NCBI RefSeq assembly: GCF_003386285.1
Contig: NZ_QPNC01000023.1
Location: 1 to 64,000 of the forward strand
Direction of reading: 5' to 3'
From: Nocardiopsis sp. FIRDI 009
GTDB taxonomy: Bacteria; Actinomycetota; Actinomycetes; Streptosporangiales; Streptosporangiaceae
DNA: 64,000 nucleotides
The notes below the pieces were generated by a model that was not told the DNA's origin, ran no database searches, and saw only the letters and a program-made list of their open reading frames with translations. The first letter of the stretch is position 1; each line of letters starts with the position of its first letter. The translations under genes and the position numbers were made by a program. This document shows positions 34,369-44,273 of this stretch, piece after piece.

Positions 34369-35706
34369 CTAGCCCAGCGCCGACCGCACCGCGGCGGCCA
34401 GGCGCTCGGCCACGGCACCGGCCTGCTCCTGTTCCGGGGCCTCGACCATCACGCGCACCTTCGGCTCGGTCCCGCTGGGCCGGAGCAGCACACGCCCGCT
34501 CGTGCCGAGTTCGGCCTCCGCCTCGCGCACGGCGGCGGCGAGCTCCTCGGACTGGTGGGTCCGGGACTTGTCCACACCGGACACGTTGATCAGCACCTGC
34601 GGCAGCCGCGTCATCACCTTGGCCAGCTCCGCCAGACCCAGCTGCCGTCGCGCCATCGCGGCCAGCAGGTGCAGACCGCACAGGACGCCGTCCCCCGTGG
34701 TCGCGTGGTCCAACAGGATGACGTGCCCGGACTGCTCCCCGCCCAGGCCGTACCCGCCGCGCTTCATCTCCTCCAGGACGTACCGGTCGCCGACGGCGGT
34801 CTCCACCACGGCGATGCCCTCACGCTCCATCGCCTGTTTGAGCCCGAGGTTGGACATGACCGTCACCACCAGGGTGTCCTCGACCAGACGGCCCGCCTCC
34901 TTGGCCTCCACCGCCAGGATCGCGAGGATGTGGTCACCGTCGACCACCCGCCCCTCGGCGTCCACGGCCAGGCAGCGGTCGGCGTCGCCGTCGTTGGCGA
35001 TACCGGCGTCCGCTCCGTGCAGCACCACCGCCTCGCGGAGCGCCTCCAGGTGCGTGGACCCGCACCCCTCGTTGATGTTGAGCCCGTCCGGCCGGTCGCC
35101 GATCGTCACGACCTCGGCGCCCGCCCGGCGCAGCGCCTCGGGCGCCACGGTGGACGACGCGCCGTTGGCGCAGTCGACGACGACCTTCAACCCGTCCAGC
35201 CGGTGCGGCAGCGACGACAACACGTGCTCGACGTAGCGCTCCGCCCCGTCGGTGGCGTCGGTGACCCGTCCGACCGCGTCGCCGACGACCGGGGGCGCGG
35301 GGACGCCGAGCATCCCCTCGATCTCGTCCTCCAACGCGTCCTCCAGCTTCTGGCCGCCGCGCGCGAAGAACTTGATCCCGTTGTCGGGAGCGGGGTTGTG
35401 ACTGGCGGAGAGCATGACGCCGAAGTCGGCGTCCAGCTCCCCGGTCAGGAACGCGACGGCGGGGGTCGGCAGGACGCCGACCCGGACGACGTCCACACCG
35501 GTGCTCGCCAGTCCGGCGACCACGGCCGCCTCCAGGAACTCACCCGAGGCCCTCGGGTCCCGGCCCACGACGGCCCGGGGACGCCACCCCTCGGTACGGT
35601 CGGCGAGCACGCGGGCCGCCGCGACGGACAGCTCCAGAGCGAGTGGGGCGGTCAGGTCCCGACCGGCGACACCCCGTACACCATCTGTTCCGAACAGCCG
35701 TGCCAC
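34369..35706 (-). CDS. glmM: phosphoglucosamine mutase
   Basis: A 445-residue alpha-D-phosphohexomutase. The phosphoserine loop is [17 protein letters not shown], the metal site [11 protein letters not shown], and the sugar-phosphate loop [14 protein letters not shown]. It starts [14 protein letters not shown] as GlmM does. It converts glucosamine 6-phosphate to glucosamine 1-phosphate for UDP-GlcNAc and peptidoglycan. It follows rplM-rpsI, as in many actinobacteria, but a terminator lies between. Confidence 0.95.
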   Translation of the reverse strand: MARLFGTDGVRGVAGRDLTAPLALELSVAAARVLADRTEGWRPRAVVGRDPRASGEFLEAAVVAGLASTGVDVVRVGVLPTPAVAFLTGELDADFGVMLSASHNPAPDNGIKFFARGGQKLEDALEDEIEGMLGVPAPPVVGDAVGRVTDATDGAERYVEHVLSSLPHRLDGLKVVVDCANGASSTVAPEALRRAGAEVVTIGDRPDGLNINEGCGSTHLEALREAVVLHGADAGIANDGDADRCLAVDAEGRVVDGDHILAILAVEAKEAGRLVEDTLVVTVMSNLGLKQAMEREGIAVVETAVGDRYVLEEMKRGGYGLGGEQSGHVILLDHATTGDGVLCGLHLLAAMARRQLGLAELAKVMTRLPQVLINVSGVDKSRTHQSEELAAAVREAEAELGTSGRVLLRPSGTEPKVRVMVEAPEQEQAGAVAERLAAAVRSALG

Positions 35707-35789
35707 AGGCCACAGCCCCTTTCGAAAGCGGCGCCGGACACGGCGCCGGAGAAGAAGATCGACGTGGCGCGGACGCCACCGAACAAGCG

Positions 35790-35831
35790 AAAAACCCGTA
35801 CGCCGCCCCCGACTCGGGGACGACGCACGGG
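35790..35831 (-). terminator. rplM-rpsI terminator
   Basis: CCCGTACGCCGCCCCC (35795-35810) pairs, with a few G-U or mismatched positions, with GGGGACGACGCACGGG (35816-35831). On the leftward transcript the stem is followed by five U (forward A run 35790-35794). A classical intrinsic terminator 37 bp after the rpsI stop. Confidence 0.85.
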
Positions 35832-35867
35832 TGGAGACTCAGCCGAGCGGGTGTCGGCGCATGAGCA

Positions 35868-36377
35868 CTAGCGCTTGGAGAACTGGGGAGCCTTGCGCGC
35901 CTTCTTGAGACCGGCCTTCTTCCGCTCGACCTCGCGGGAGTCGCGGGTGAGGAAGCCGGCCTTCTTCAGGGTCGGGCGGTTGTTCTCCGGGTCCAGGGCC
36001 GCGAGCGCACGGGCGATGCCGTGGCGCAGCGCACCGGCCTGGCCGCTGGTGCCGCCGCCGTCCAGACGGGCGAAGACGTCGTAGGCGCCGTCGAACCCGA
36101 GGGAGACGAGCGGCTCCTTGATGGTCTGCTGGTGGACCTTGTCCGGGAAGTACACCTCGAGCGGCTTCCCGTTGACCTTCCACTCGCCCGCACCGGGAGT
36201 GATGCGGACACGCGCGACGGCCTGCTTACGGCGACCGGTGCCGGCGCTGGGGCCGGAGGCGGTGGGGACGTAGGCGGCGGTCGTCTCGTCGGACTCGCTG
36301 GTGTACTCGGAGGGGAACTCCTCCGGGTTCTCCGCGTAGTCCTGGGCGACGTCTTCGATGCCGGTGGGCTCGGACAC
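35868..36377 (-). CDS. rpsI: ribosomal protein uS9
   Basis: 169 residues, ending with the uS9 tail [12 protein letters not shown] that reaches the ribosomal P site. The core ([36 protein letters not shown]) starts near residue 45. The first 45 residues are an acidic Glu/Ser/Thr-rich extension common in actinobacterial S9. GTG start. It follows rplM after 37 bp. Confidence 0.96.
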   Translation of the reverse strand: MSEPTGIEDVAQDYAENPEEFPSEYTSESDETTAAYVPTASGPSAGTGRRKQAVARVRITPGAGEWKVNGKPLEVYFPDKVHQQTIKEPLVSLGFDGAYDVFARLDGGGTSGQAGALRHGIARALAALDPENNRPTLKKAGFLTRDSREVERKKAGLKKARKAPQFSKR

Positions 36378-36414
36378 GGTTCTCCTCGTGCTTCCTGTAA
36401 AGTCTCGCGAACGC

Positions 36415-36864
36415 CTAGGCGGGCTGCTCGATCTTGCTGATTTCGAACGGCACCGGCTGCTGGGCCTGGTGCGGGTGCTCCGGCCCGGCGTACACCTTGA
36501 GCTTCTTGGCCATCTGGCGGCCGAGCGAACCCTTGGGCAGCATCCCCTTGACGGCCTTCTCGATGGCCCGCTCCGGGTGCTTCTCCAGCAGCTCGGCGTA
36601 GGCCACGGAGCGCAGACCGCCCGGGTAGCCGGAGTGCCGGTAGGCGCGCTTCTGGGCCAGCTTGTTACCGCTCAGGGCGACCTTCTCGGCGTTCACGACG
36701 ATCACGAAGTCGCCGGTGTCGATGTGGGGCGCGTAGTACGGCTTGTGCTTACCCCTAAGGAGCGTGGCAACCTGGCTCGCCATACGCCCGAGCACGAGAT
36801 CGGTGGCGTCGACTACATGCCACTGACGCTGAACATCGCTTGGTTTGGGGCTGTATGTGCGCAC
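36415..36864 (-). CDS. rplM: ribosomal protein uL13
   Basis: 149 residues with [38 protein letters not shown] and [19 protein letters not shown], all typical of L13, an early-assembly 23S rRNA-binding protein. GTG 36864 gives the usual N-terminus [18 protein letters not shown] strong promoter lies about 210 bp upstream, leaving a long leader with a hairpin 33 bp before the start. Confidence 0.96.
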   Translation of the reverse strand: MRTYSPKPSDVQRQWHVVDATDLVLGRMASQVATLLRGKHKPYYAPHIDTGDFVIVVNAEKVALSGNKLAQKRAYRHSGYPGGLRSVAYAELLEKHPERAIEKAVKGMLPKGSLGRQMAKKLKVYAGPEHPHQAQQPVPFEISKIEQPA

Positions 36865-37380
36865 GATCGTTTGCCTTCGCTCTTCAGTCGGCTGCCCCAT
36901 CCCGCACGGGGATGGCGGACTCGTATTACGAAACGCCGCCGCGGTTGCGGGACGTTCTTGGCCGGATGTCCCATGCCAATGAGGACGATCCGGAGGTGAG
37001 TGCGCAGACGATGGTGCGTGGATCGGCACCCGACTTCTTCGAGTCTGGGGCCCACGGCAACTCAACGCACAACGACGGAATATCCTACCTGGCCACCATG
37101 CGCAGGTCAAAGCCAGCGGCGGGGCGACCCGGCAAGACCACGCCTGGCGGGAAAGCGCCGGCACGGGGTCACATCCGTGACCTCTCCGCCTTTTATTATG
37201 CCTGCCGTCGGGAGTGCTTCGTCCTTCCCCCGCCTCCGCGTTGGCTACGCTTGCACCGAAAGGCCGTTCTCAGCCCGCCTCGACGGGCGCGGACGCGAAT
37301 CGTGGAGACGCCCGTCACGGTAGCCCCGAGCAGGGACCCGGCGGCCGTCCAATCCCCCCTCTGAGCCTTCGGAGACACCC
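36865..37380. other. 516-bp divergent region: rplM leader and promoters
   Basis: No gene of its own. The left 210 bp are the rplM leader; CCATCCC (36897-36903) and GGGATGG (36909-36915) form a hairpin near the start. The rplM promoter is at 37082-37110. The right part should carry the promoter of the rightward proline-rich protein; an AT-rich patch CCTTTTATTATG near 37190 stands out, but its role is not clear. Confidence 0.6.
37082..37110 (-). promoter_or_regulatory. SigA-type promoter of rplM-rpsI
   Basis: On the leftward strand TTGACC (complement of 37105-37110), a 17-bp spacer, and TAGGAT (complement of 37082-37087). This is a near-consensus primary sigma promoter. Initiation would be near 37075. 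Confidence 0.8.
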
Positions 37381-39045
37381 ATCAGTACGCACCCGAACCA
37401 GCCGCAGCCCGGCCCCGACGGGTATCCCACCGGCCCGGAGAGCGGTGACGGACAGGACCTGCTCGGCCCCGCCCCGGCCCGGCCCGACGGTCAGCATCCC
37501 ACACACGGCGCCCCGGCGCCGCACGGCGCGCCCGGACAGCCGATGCCCCTTCCGCCGCACCCCGACGCGTACGGGCAGCCGTTCTCCCCGCCCCCGTCGA
37601 CCGGCCCCGGCGGCCCCCGACCCGGCGTTCCCAGCGGGCCCCAAGCTCCCGTACACAACGGCCCGAGCGGTCCGCAGGCCCCCGTGCCCGGCGGCCCCAG
37701 CGGCCCGCAGACACCTCCGTCCCGCCCGTCGGCCCCGGGGTCGCCGAGCGGAGGACAGCCGCCGATGGGTCCCGGAACGCGGCAGCCGTACGGCTCCGCC
37801 CCGACGGGCGGCCAGCCCGGGATGACACATCCCACACCCAGCGGCCCGAACCCGCCCGTCGGCCGCCCCGGATCCGGCCCGCAACCGCCCCAGCGTCCGG
37901 GCACGGCCCCACACAGTCCCGCGGCACCGCCGCAGCCGCCGTTCCCTCCGGGACAGCCCGGCACCCCCGGCCGACCCTCGCCGGGCGGCCCCGGGCAACC
38001 CGCCCGGGGCGACCACGGACAGCCTCCGGCCGTCCACCAGGGCAGCGGCGGCCAGCCCCCCGGGGCGCCCCCGACGGGAACCCCGCAGGGACCGCCCCCG
38101 CCCCCAGCGCCGCCGCAGGGCGCACCGATCAACCCGCCGCCGTACGCCCAGCCGCCCGGCCAGATACCCCAGGGCCACCAGCCGCCCGGCGCGCACCAGG
38201 CGGACCCCGCGCTCCCGGTGGACGCCGCGGGCCCCACACAGCACATCCAGGCGGTCCCCGCCGCTCTCGGCCCGCGCGAGGACCGCCCGCTCTACCGCGA
38301 CGAGGTCCCCGAGGACGCGGGCGCGGCCACCGCACAGTTCGACCTCCAGGACCTGGACGACTACGACGGCTACTCCGACCGGCCGTCCACCGGGTCCCGC
38401 GACTCCGGCGGGGGGAGGACGAAGCTCCTCCTCATCGCCGGTTTCGTCGCGCTGCTCGTCGTCGCGGGCGGCGGAGCCTTCCTCTTCGCCCGGAACGGAG
38501 CCTCCTCCGGGGGCTCCTCCGACGGCGCCACCGGCCCCGAGGGGCCGCTCTCCGCCGAGGCCCTGTTCCCGGAGACCGTCGACATCGAGGGCGCCGGCAC
38601 CTTCACCCGCGTGGTGACGGAGGACACCGAGGACTGCGCGACCGCCGCCCACGGCGACTACGGCGCCGTCCTGACCGAGCAGAACTGCGAACAGGTCATC
38701 CGGGCCTCCTACCTCAACGAGGAGGAGACGCGGGCCGTCACGGTCGGAATCGCCACCATGGCCACGGAGGGCGAGGCGGTCACCGCCCAGAGCGAACAGA
38801 ACCTGGTCGCCGCCAGGTGGTTCGCCGGACTCGCGGGCGAGGAGGGCAGCGGCACCGAGCGCCTCGGCTTCGCCGGCGGTTACGGCAGCAGCGGCCAGTG
38901 GGGCAACCACATCGTCTTCTCCCTGGCCGCCAACAAGGACGGCAACGACGCGGAGGAGGACTCGCAGGTCGCGACCGAACTCCAGACGATCGGCGAGGGC
39001 TTCCTCGACGAGACCTTCGGCCTGCTCACGGACGGCGGAGCCTGA
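37381..39045 (+). CDS. proline-rich single-pass membrane protein, probable AUC start
   Basis: About 554 residues, function unknown. Residues 1-270 are Pro/Gly/Gln-rich low complexity, 275-345 acidic, and one membrane segment lies near 350-372 (LLLIAGFVALLVVAGGGAFLF). The outer domain follows (AEALFPETVDIEGAGTFTRV, then CATAAHG and TEQNCEQVI, two cysteines that may pair). The frame is open from 37324 but has no ATG, GTG or TTG until 37543. ATC at 37381 follows GGAG by six bases and starts ISTHPNQPQPGP, so AUC initiation is my choice; ATG 37543 is the fallback. A 22-bp hairpin terminator follows. Confidence 0.7.
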   Translation: MSTHPNQPQPGPDGYPTGPESGDGQDLLGPAPARPDGQHPTHGAPAPHGAPGQPMPLPPHPDAYGQPFSPPPSTGPGGPRPGVPSGPQAPVHNGPSGPQAPVPGGPSGPQTPPSRPSAPGSPSGGQPPMGPGTRQPYGSAPTGGQPGMTHPTPSGPNPPVGRPGSGPQPPQRPGTAPHSPAAPPQPPFPPGQPGTPGRPSPGGPGQPARGDHGQPPAVHQGSGGQPPGAPPTGTPQGPPPPPAPPQGAPINPPPYAQPPGQIPQGHQPPGAHQADPALPVDAAGPTQHIQAVPAALGPREDRPLYRDEVPEDAGAATAQFDLQDLDDYDGYSDRPSTGSRDSGGGRTKLLLIAGFVALLVVAGGGAFLFARNGASSGGSSDGATGPEGPLSAEALFPETVDIEGAGTFTRVVTEDTEDCATAAHGDYGAVLTEQNCEQVIRASYLNEEETRAVTVGIATMATEGEAVTAQSEQNLVAARWFAGLAGEEGSGTERLGFAGGYGSSGQWGNHIVFSLAANKDGNDAEEDSQVATELQTIGEGFLDETFGLLTDGGA

Positions 39046-39058
39046 CGCGCCGCCGTCG

Positions 39059-39106
39059 ACACGCGTGAGGGCGCCCGGAAGCCGTTCCGGGCGCCCTCAC
39101 GCGTGT
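39059..39106. terminator. 22-bp perfect bidirectional terminator
   Basis: ACACGCGTGAGGGCGCCCGG plus AA (39059-39080), loop GCCG, then the full complement to 39106. It sits 14 bp after the proline-rich gene and about 150 bp after the truA stop on the other strand. Confidence 0.85.
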
Positions 39107-39253
39107 TCGGGTGTCCTCGCCGTCCGCGCGTCCCCACAAAGCTCGGCCGGGGCTCGGGGCGTGGAGAACGGTGTCCTTCATCCTCGGCGGCGCCCGCCTC
39201 GTCCCTCACCGGCGGCTCGCCCCGTCCTGCAGAACCCCGTACGCCCCTCGCGC

Positions 39254-40099
39254 TCAGCCCCGGTGACCCGGGCACGGCAGGGTCCGCACCCTCCGGGTGG
39301 CGGTGGCGCGCTCGGCCAGCTCCTCGTCGGCCGGGTAGCGCACCTCCTCCAGGCTGAGCCCCTCCGGCCCCACCACGTGCACCGAGGAATCACGCACAGC
39401 GGCGTCGAGCACCTCGCCGGGCCACGTGACCCCCCGGCGGCCGTCCCCGACCGCCAGGAGCGCGCCCACGAGCGCGCGGACCATGTTGTGGCAGAACGCG
39501 TCCGCCTGGATCGTCCCCCGCAGCAGGTACCGGTCCGTGCGCTCCCACTCCAGGCGCAGCAGTTCACGGATGGTGGTGGCGCCCTCCCGCTTCCGGCAGA
39601 ACGCCGCGAAGTCGTGCTCGCCCACCAGACGCGCCGCGGCCTCGTTCATCCGGTCCACCTCCAGCGGGTTCCGGTGCCAGAGCACGTACCGCCGCAGCAG
39701 CGGGTCGGCCCCGTAGGGAGCGTCGCTCACCAGGTAGGCGTAGCGCCGGAACAGCGGTGAGAAGCGCGCGTCGAACCCGGGCGGCGCCAACCGCACCCCG
39801 GTCACCCGCACGTCCCTGGGCAGCACACCGGCCAGACGGCGCGCCACCCGCTCCCCCTCGCTCTCCCAGACCGCCGCCGGGACGTCGGCCTGGGCCACCT
39901 GCCCCCTGGCGTGCACCCCGGCGTCGGTGCGCCCGGCACAGGTCAGCGAGACCGAGGGCAGCCGCAGTACCCGCGCCAGCGCGGCCTCCAGCTCCCCCTG
40001 GACCGTACGCCGACCGGGCTGGACCGCCCATCCGGAGAAGTCCGTGCCGTCGTAGGCGATGTCCAGCCGCAGCCGGACCGTCGTGTCGTTGTCGTCCAT
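39254..40099 (-). CDS. truA: tRNA pseudouridine(38-40) synthase
   Basis: 281 residues. The N-terminus [20 protein letters not shown] and the catalytic aspartate in [14 protein letters not shown] identify TruA, which makes pseudouridine at positions 38-40 of the tRNA anticodon arm. [14 protein letters not shown] is the C-terminal family signature. ATG 40099 has GGAGGGG upstream. It follows rplQ as in most actinobacteria, but a hairpin terminator separates them. Confidence 0.94.
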   Translation of the reverse strand: MDDNDTTVRLRLDIAYDGTDFSGWAVQPGRRTVQGELEAALARVLRLPSVSLTCAGRTDAGVHARGQVAQADVPAAVWESEGERVARRLAGVLPRDVRVTGVRLAPPGFDARFSPLFRRYAYLVSDAPYGADPLLRRYVLWHRNPLEVDRMNEAAARLVGEHDFAAFCRKREGATTIRELLRLEWERTDRYLLRGTIQADAFCHNMVRALVGALLAVGDGRRGVTWPGEVLDAAVRDSSVHVVGPEGLSLEEVRYPADEELAERATATRRVRTLPCPGHRG

Positions 40100-40121
40100 C
40101 GCACCCCTCCCGGAAGAAACA

Positions 40122-40154
40122 CGAGTGCCCGACCCCCAGGGGATCGGGCACTCG
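40122..40154 (-). terminator. terminator of alpha operon (after rplQ)
   Basis: CGAGTGCCCGA (40122-40132) pairs with TCGGGCACTCG (40144-40154), with four more C-G pairs inside. It lies 46 bp after the rplQ stop and 23 bp before the truA start. Confidence 0.8.
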
Positions 40155-40199
40155 ACGGACGGTGGGCGCCGGGTCCTCGCCCGACCACGCCATCGCGTC

Positions 40200-40673
40200 C
40201 TACTTGCTCTCGGAGCTCTCCTCAGCGGAAGCCTCGGCCGGAGCCTCAGCGGTCTCCTCGACCGGGGCCTCGGTGGCCTCGGCGGCGGGGGCCTTGGCCG
40301 GAGCGGCCGGGGCGGCGAGCGCCTCGACGAGCTCGATGACCGCCATCGGGGCGTTGTCGCCCTTGCGCGGACCGATCTTGGTGATGCGCGTGTAACCACC
40401 GGGGCGGTTCTCGTAGCGCGGACCGATCTCGGTGAACAGCTCGTGCACGACCGACTTGTCCGTGATCTCGGTCAGGACCTGGCGGCGGGCGTGGAGGTCA
40501 CCGCGCTTGCCGAGCGTGATGAGCTTCTCGGCGTAGGGGCGCAGGCGCTTGGCCTTGGCCTCGGTGGTGCGGACACGGCCGTGCTCGAACAGCGCGGTGG
40601 CGAGATTCCGCAGGATGTGCCGCTCGTGAGCGGGCCCGGAACCCAGACGGGCGCCCTTGGTAGGCGTGGGCAT
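40200..40673 (-). CDS. rplQ: ribosomal protein bL17
   Basis: 157 residues. The core ([60 protein letters not shown]) is L17. After about residue 120 there is an Ala/Glu/Pro-rich acidic extension ending EESSESK, common in actinobacterial L17 but dispensable for the fold. Last gene of the alpha operon. Confidence 0.96.
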   Translation of the reverse strand: MPTPTKGARLGSGPAHERHILRNLATALFEHGRVRTTEAKAKRLRPYAEKLITLGKRGDLHARRQVLTEITDKSVVHELFTEIGPRYENRPGGYTRITKIGPRKGDNAPMAVIELVEALAAPAAPAKAPAAEATEAPVEETAEAPAEASAEESSESK

Positions 40674-40743
40674 GGTGTCGTTCTCCTAGTGATGCGGTCC
40701 GCGGCCGCACTCGGCCGGGGACCATGTGGGCGACGAAGGTCGG

Positions 40744-41766
40744 TTAGTACTGCTCCGTCTCGACGAAGGACTGGCCCTCGTCGTCATCGGAGCCGTAGGA
40801 GTCAGCCGCGGTGCTGGGGTCGAATCCGGGCGGGGAGTCCTTCAGCGACAGGCCCATGTCGACGAGCTTCTGCTTGACCTCGTCGATGGACTTGGCGCCG
40901 AAGTTGCGGATGTCCAACAGGTCCTGCTCGGAGCGGGCAACCAGCTCGCCAACGCTGTGGATGCCCTCACGCTTGAGGCAGTTGTACGACCGGACCGTGA
41001 GGTTGAGGTCCTCGATCGGCAGCGCCAGGTCCGCCGCGAGGGCGGCGTCCGTCGGCGACGGGCCCATGTCGATGCCCTCGGCGTCGACGTTGAGCTCGCG
41101 CGCCAGGCCGAACAGCTCGACCAGGGTCTTGCCCGCGCTGGCGACCGCGTCACGGGGACGGATGGCCGGCTTGGTCTCGATGTCGACGATCAGACGGTCG
41201 AAGTCGGTGCGCTGCTCGACACGGGTGGCCTCGACCTTGTACGTCACACGCAGCACGGGCGAGTAGATGGAGTCGATCGGGATGCGGCCGATCTCCTGGC
41301 CCGCCTGCTTGTTCTGCGTCGCCGAGACGTAACCGCGGCCGCGCTCGACCGTCAGCTCCATCTCCAGCTTGCCCTTGCCGTTCAGCGTGGCGATGTGCAG
41401 GTCGGGGTTGTGCACCTCGACACCGGCCGGCGGGGCGATGTCCGCCGCGGTCACCACACCGGGGCCCTGCTTGCGCAGGTACATCAGCACCGGCTCGTCG
41501 TGCTCGGAGCTGACGACCAGGCCCTTGAGGTTGAGGATCATCTCGGTGACGTCCTCCTTGACACCGGGCACGGTGGTGAACTCGTGCTCGACGCCCTCGA
41601 TGCGGATGCTGGTGACAGCCGCGCCGGGGATGGAGGACAGCAGGGTACGCCGAAGCGAGTTGCCGATGGTGTAACCGAAACCCGGCTCCAGCGGCTCGAT
41701 GACGAACTTCGAGCGCAGGTCCGAGATGGCTTCCTCGGTCAGCGTGGGACGCTGTGCGATCAACAT
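40744..41766 (-). CDS. rpoA: RNA polymerase alpha subunit
   Basis: 340 residues. The alpha N-terminal domain ([40 protein letters not shown]) assembles the polymerase; the C-terminal domain ([35 protein letters not shown]) binds UP elements and activators. An acidic tail ends VETEQY. ATG 41766 gives the conserved N-terminus; seven upstream in-frame codons are unlikely to be used. A hairpin lies in the 181-bp gap after rpsK. Confidence 0.97.
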   Translation of the reverse strand: MLIAQRPTLTEEAISDLRSKFVIEPLEPGFGYTIGNSLRRTLLSSIPGAAVTSIRIEGVEHEFTTVPGVKEDVTEMILNLKGLVVSSEHDEPVLMYLRKQGPGVVTAADIAPPAGVEVHNPDLHIATLNGKGKLEMELTVERGRGYVSATQNKQAGQEIGRIPIDSIYSPVLRVTYKVEATRVEQRTDFDRLIVDIETKPAIRPRDAVASAGKTLVELFGLARELNVDAEGIDMGPSPTDAALAADLALPIEDLNLTVRSYNCLKREGIHSVGELVARSEQDLLDIRNFGAKSIDEVKQKLVDMGLSLKDSPPGFDPSTAADSYGSDDDEGQSFVETEQY

Positions 41767-41818
41767 GGTCCGTGTCTTCCCTTCCACATGGCCGACCGCT
41801 ATTTGACGGCCATCGGAC

Positions 41819-41843
41819 GGACACCGTCCAGACGACGGTGTCC
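41819..41843 (-). other. hairpin between rpsK and rpoA
   Basis: GGACACCGTC (41819-41828) and GACGGTGTCC (41834-41843) form a perfect 10-bp stem with a five-base loop. It lies in the 181-bp spacer before rpoA. No U-tract, so an attenuator or processing site is more likely than full termination. Confidence 0.6.
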
Positions 41844-41947
41844 ACTACTCGGATTCCTACCCAGCCCGCGCGGCCCCAACGGGGACCACGCGGGCCAAGC
41901 GCCGCGTACGCCCCGCGCGGTAGGAGGCGCGGTGCGACGGCCGGGGG

Positions 41948-42355
<408 letters not shown>

Positions 42356-42419
42356 GAGCGAAACTCCCAGAGATCATCGGTCCGTGTGTGTCTCGGACGC
42401 GGTCGACAGTCCGAGCGGA

Positions 42420-42800
42420 CTACTTCTTACCGGCCTTCTTCTTACCGGCCACGGTCTTCTTCTTGCCCTTGCGGGTACGGGCGTTCGTCTGCGTGCGCTG
42501 ACCGCGGACCGGGAGGCCACGACGGTGCCGGATGCCCTGGTAGCTGCCGATCTCCATCTTGCGACGGATGTCGGCCTGGACCTCACGACGCAGGTCACCC
42601 TCGACCTGGTAGTTGGCGTCGATCCACTCGCGCAGCTTGACCAGGTCCTCTTCGGACAGGTTGTAGACGCGCGTGTTGCCGTCGACACCGGTGTTCTTCA
42701 GCGTTTCGAGCGCGCGCGTGCGACCGACCCCGAAAACGTACGTGAGAGCGATCTCCACCCGCTTGTCGCGGGGGAGGTCGACGCCGGCGATACGTGCCAT
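42420..42800 (-). CDS. rpsM: ribosomal protein uS13
   Basis: 126 residues starting [20 protein letters not shown] with [19 protein letters not shown], typical of S13 in the small-subunit head, where it contacts P-site tRNA and the L5 bridge. The tail is very lysine-rich ([16 protein letters not shown]). ATG start. It follows rpmJ after 207 bp. Confidence 0.97.
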   Translation of the reverse strand: MARIAGVDLPRDKRVEIALTYVFGVGRTRALETLKNTGVDGNTRVYNLSEEDLVKLREWIDANYQVEGDLRREVQADIRRKMEIGSYQGIRHRRGLPVRGQRTQTNARTRKGKKKTVAGKKKAGKK

Positions 42801-43007
42801 GTGGGCGAGACTCCATCCAATGTGTGTGCGGAGGTCTGACCCGTTCCACCCTCCCGTCGCCCAACCGACGAGGCCCCGGCCTCCGACCGGGGGTGGTTCC
42901 CGGGCACTCCCGGGAATCGGAACAGGTGTTCGTTCTTGCAGGCCCAGTGGGGAACGCGTTCCCCGTTCCGGGCGGTCGCGACGCGGAAGCCGCGGCGAGC
43001 GAGGGTG

Positions 43008-43121
43008 CTAGCCCTGGCGCTGCTTGTGCCGCGGGTCCGAGCAAATGACCATGATCCGGCCGTTACGGCGGATCACGCGGCACTTCGCGCAGATCTTCTT
43101 CACGCTCGGCTTGACCTTCAT
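43008..43121 (-). CDS. rpmJ: ribosomal protein bL36 (zinc form)
   Basis: 37 residues: [18 protein letters not shown], then [18 protein letters not shown]. The zinc ligands are C11, C14, C27 and H32, so this is the C+ (zinc-binding) form of L36. It lies 52 bp after infA, the usual place. Found by direct translation because it is short. Confidence 0.96.
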   Translation of the reverse strand: MKVKPSVKKICAKCRVIRRNGRIMVICSDPRHKQRQG

Positions 43122-43173
43122 GGTGACTCCGAACTCGATGTCACCCGCTCTGGGCCGTGCGGCCCGCGACGGG

Positions 43174-43395
43174 CTACTTGTAGCGGTAAACGATGCGCCC
43201 GCGCGTGAGGTCGTACGGGCTCAGCTCCACGACGACGCGGTCGTCGGGGAGAATACGGATGTAGTTCATCCGCATCTTGCCGCTGATATGGGCAAGGACC
43301 TGGTGCCCGTTGTCGAGCTCTACCTTGAACATAGCGTTGGGTAGGGACTCGACAACGGAACCCTCGATCTCGATGGCGCCGTCCTTCTTTGCCAT
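43174..43395 (-). CDS. infA: translation initiation factor IF-1
   Basis: 73 residues of OB fold: [40 protein letters not shown] and [22 protein letters not shown]-1 occupies the A site during initiation. GGAGG lies directly before the ATG. A 367-bp gap separates it from the upstream DUF1707 gene and should hold a promoter for infA-rpmJ and the alpha operon. Confidence 0.97.
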   Translation of the reverse strand: MAKKDGAIEIEGSVVESLPNAMFKVELDNGHQVLAHISGKMRMNYIRILPDDRVVVELSPYDLTRGRIVYRYK

Positions 43396-43762
43396 GTCCT
43401 CCACGCCTCGCTCATCGATTGGTTGATCAGGACAACCCGACGGGTCCGGTGTGCCCTCGCATGACACGAGGGCCCCGACGACGGTGCAGGGAAGCCAACC
43501 GTCGTCGACGCCGAAGCACACTGGAAGTTCGGGCCAACTGCGAGAGCGTACGTCGTCGGGAAGACGGGGCACGAAGAAGGCAGACTGACCCAACAGCCCG
43601 CGTATGGGCAGTGTCAGTCTATCCCCTCCGGGCAAGTACTCCTAACCGGCGGGCAGAGAACCCTACACCGTCACGTCGACGGGGCGAAACGGCCCGCCCG
43701 GGCCCGGCACCCGGACACGGGGCGAGGCGGAGCGGAGGCCCGAAGCACACACGGTCCGGAGA
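43396..43762. other. 367-bp gap upstream of infA
   Basis: No gene seen. On the leftward strand there are TAG..T boxes (TAGACT near 43617-43622, TAGGGT near 43661-43666) with only weak -35 matches, so a promoter is likely but not pinned down. A small hairpin CCCTCG/CGAGGG lies at about 43453-43471. The segment near 43719-43746 resembles GC-rich intergenic sequence after the acyltransferase gene. Confidence 0.5.
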
Positions 43763-44215
43763 TCAACCGCCGTCCTGACCCCGTTGGGCGGCCAGCACGC
43801 CCACGGTCACCACACCCATCACGATCCCCCACGGGCCCAGGACCCACAGGAACCACGGGTAGCTGTTCTGTCCGGTGAGGAAGAGGATGAGCCAGATGAC
43901 GAAGCACAGGACGTTGACGCCGCCGTAGAGGATCCACGGCACGAGCAAGGCCGGGTCGCGCATGCTGATCGGGGGCGCCACGGCGAACTCGGCGCCGCGG
44001 GGGGCGGAGCCGGGCAGGTCGGCGAGGTCGCGCTCGGGCAGGTCCCTGGTCACCTCCGCCAGCTCGCCGACGGTGCGTGCCTTGTACGCCTGCCCCAGGC
44101 GGTCGGTGAACTCCTCCTGGTCCAGCCGCCCCTGGGCGAACTGCTCCTGGAGGAGTCGGGCCACCCGGTCGCGTTCCTCGTCGGACGTCCGCATCGACGG
44201 AACCGGTTCGGACAC
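43763..44215 (-). CDS. DUF1707 membrane protein
   Basis: A 150-residue protein. The N-terminal DUF1707 domain (MRTSDEERDRVARLLQEQFA, GRLDQEEFTDRLGQAYKART) is a short helical module common in actinobacteria. Two membrane segments follow (PWILYGGVNVLCFVIWLILF and WGIVMGVVTVGVLA). The function is unknown. GTG 44215 has GAGG eight bases upstream. It lies 58 bp after map, inside the secY-adk-map-infA region. Confidence 0.8.
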   Translation of the reverse strand: MSEPVPSMRTSDEERDRVARLLQEQFAQGRLDQEEFTDRLGQAYKARTVGELAEVTRDLPERDLADLPGSAPRGAEFAVAPPISMRDPALLVPWILYGGVNVLCFVIWLILFLTGQNSYPWFLWVLGPWGIVMGVVTVGVLAAQRGQDGG

Positions 44216-44273
44216 CGCGCACACCTCGCTTCTCCCCCGGAGGGCGCCACGCGCCGCGCGGCGCGGAAGGTCA

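Noticed and set aside
37543-39045. Taking ATG 37543 as the plain start of the proline-rich gene
   Set aside because: Kept only as fallback: the same coding composition continues 54 codons upstream and a better-placed ribosome binding site precedes ATC 37381.
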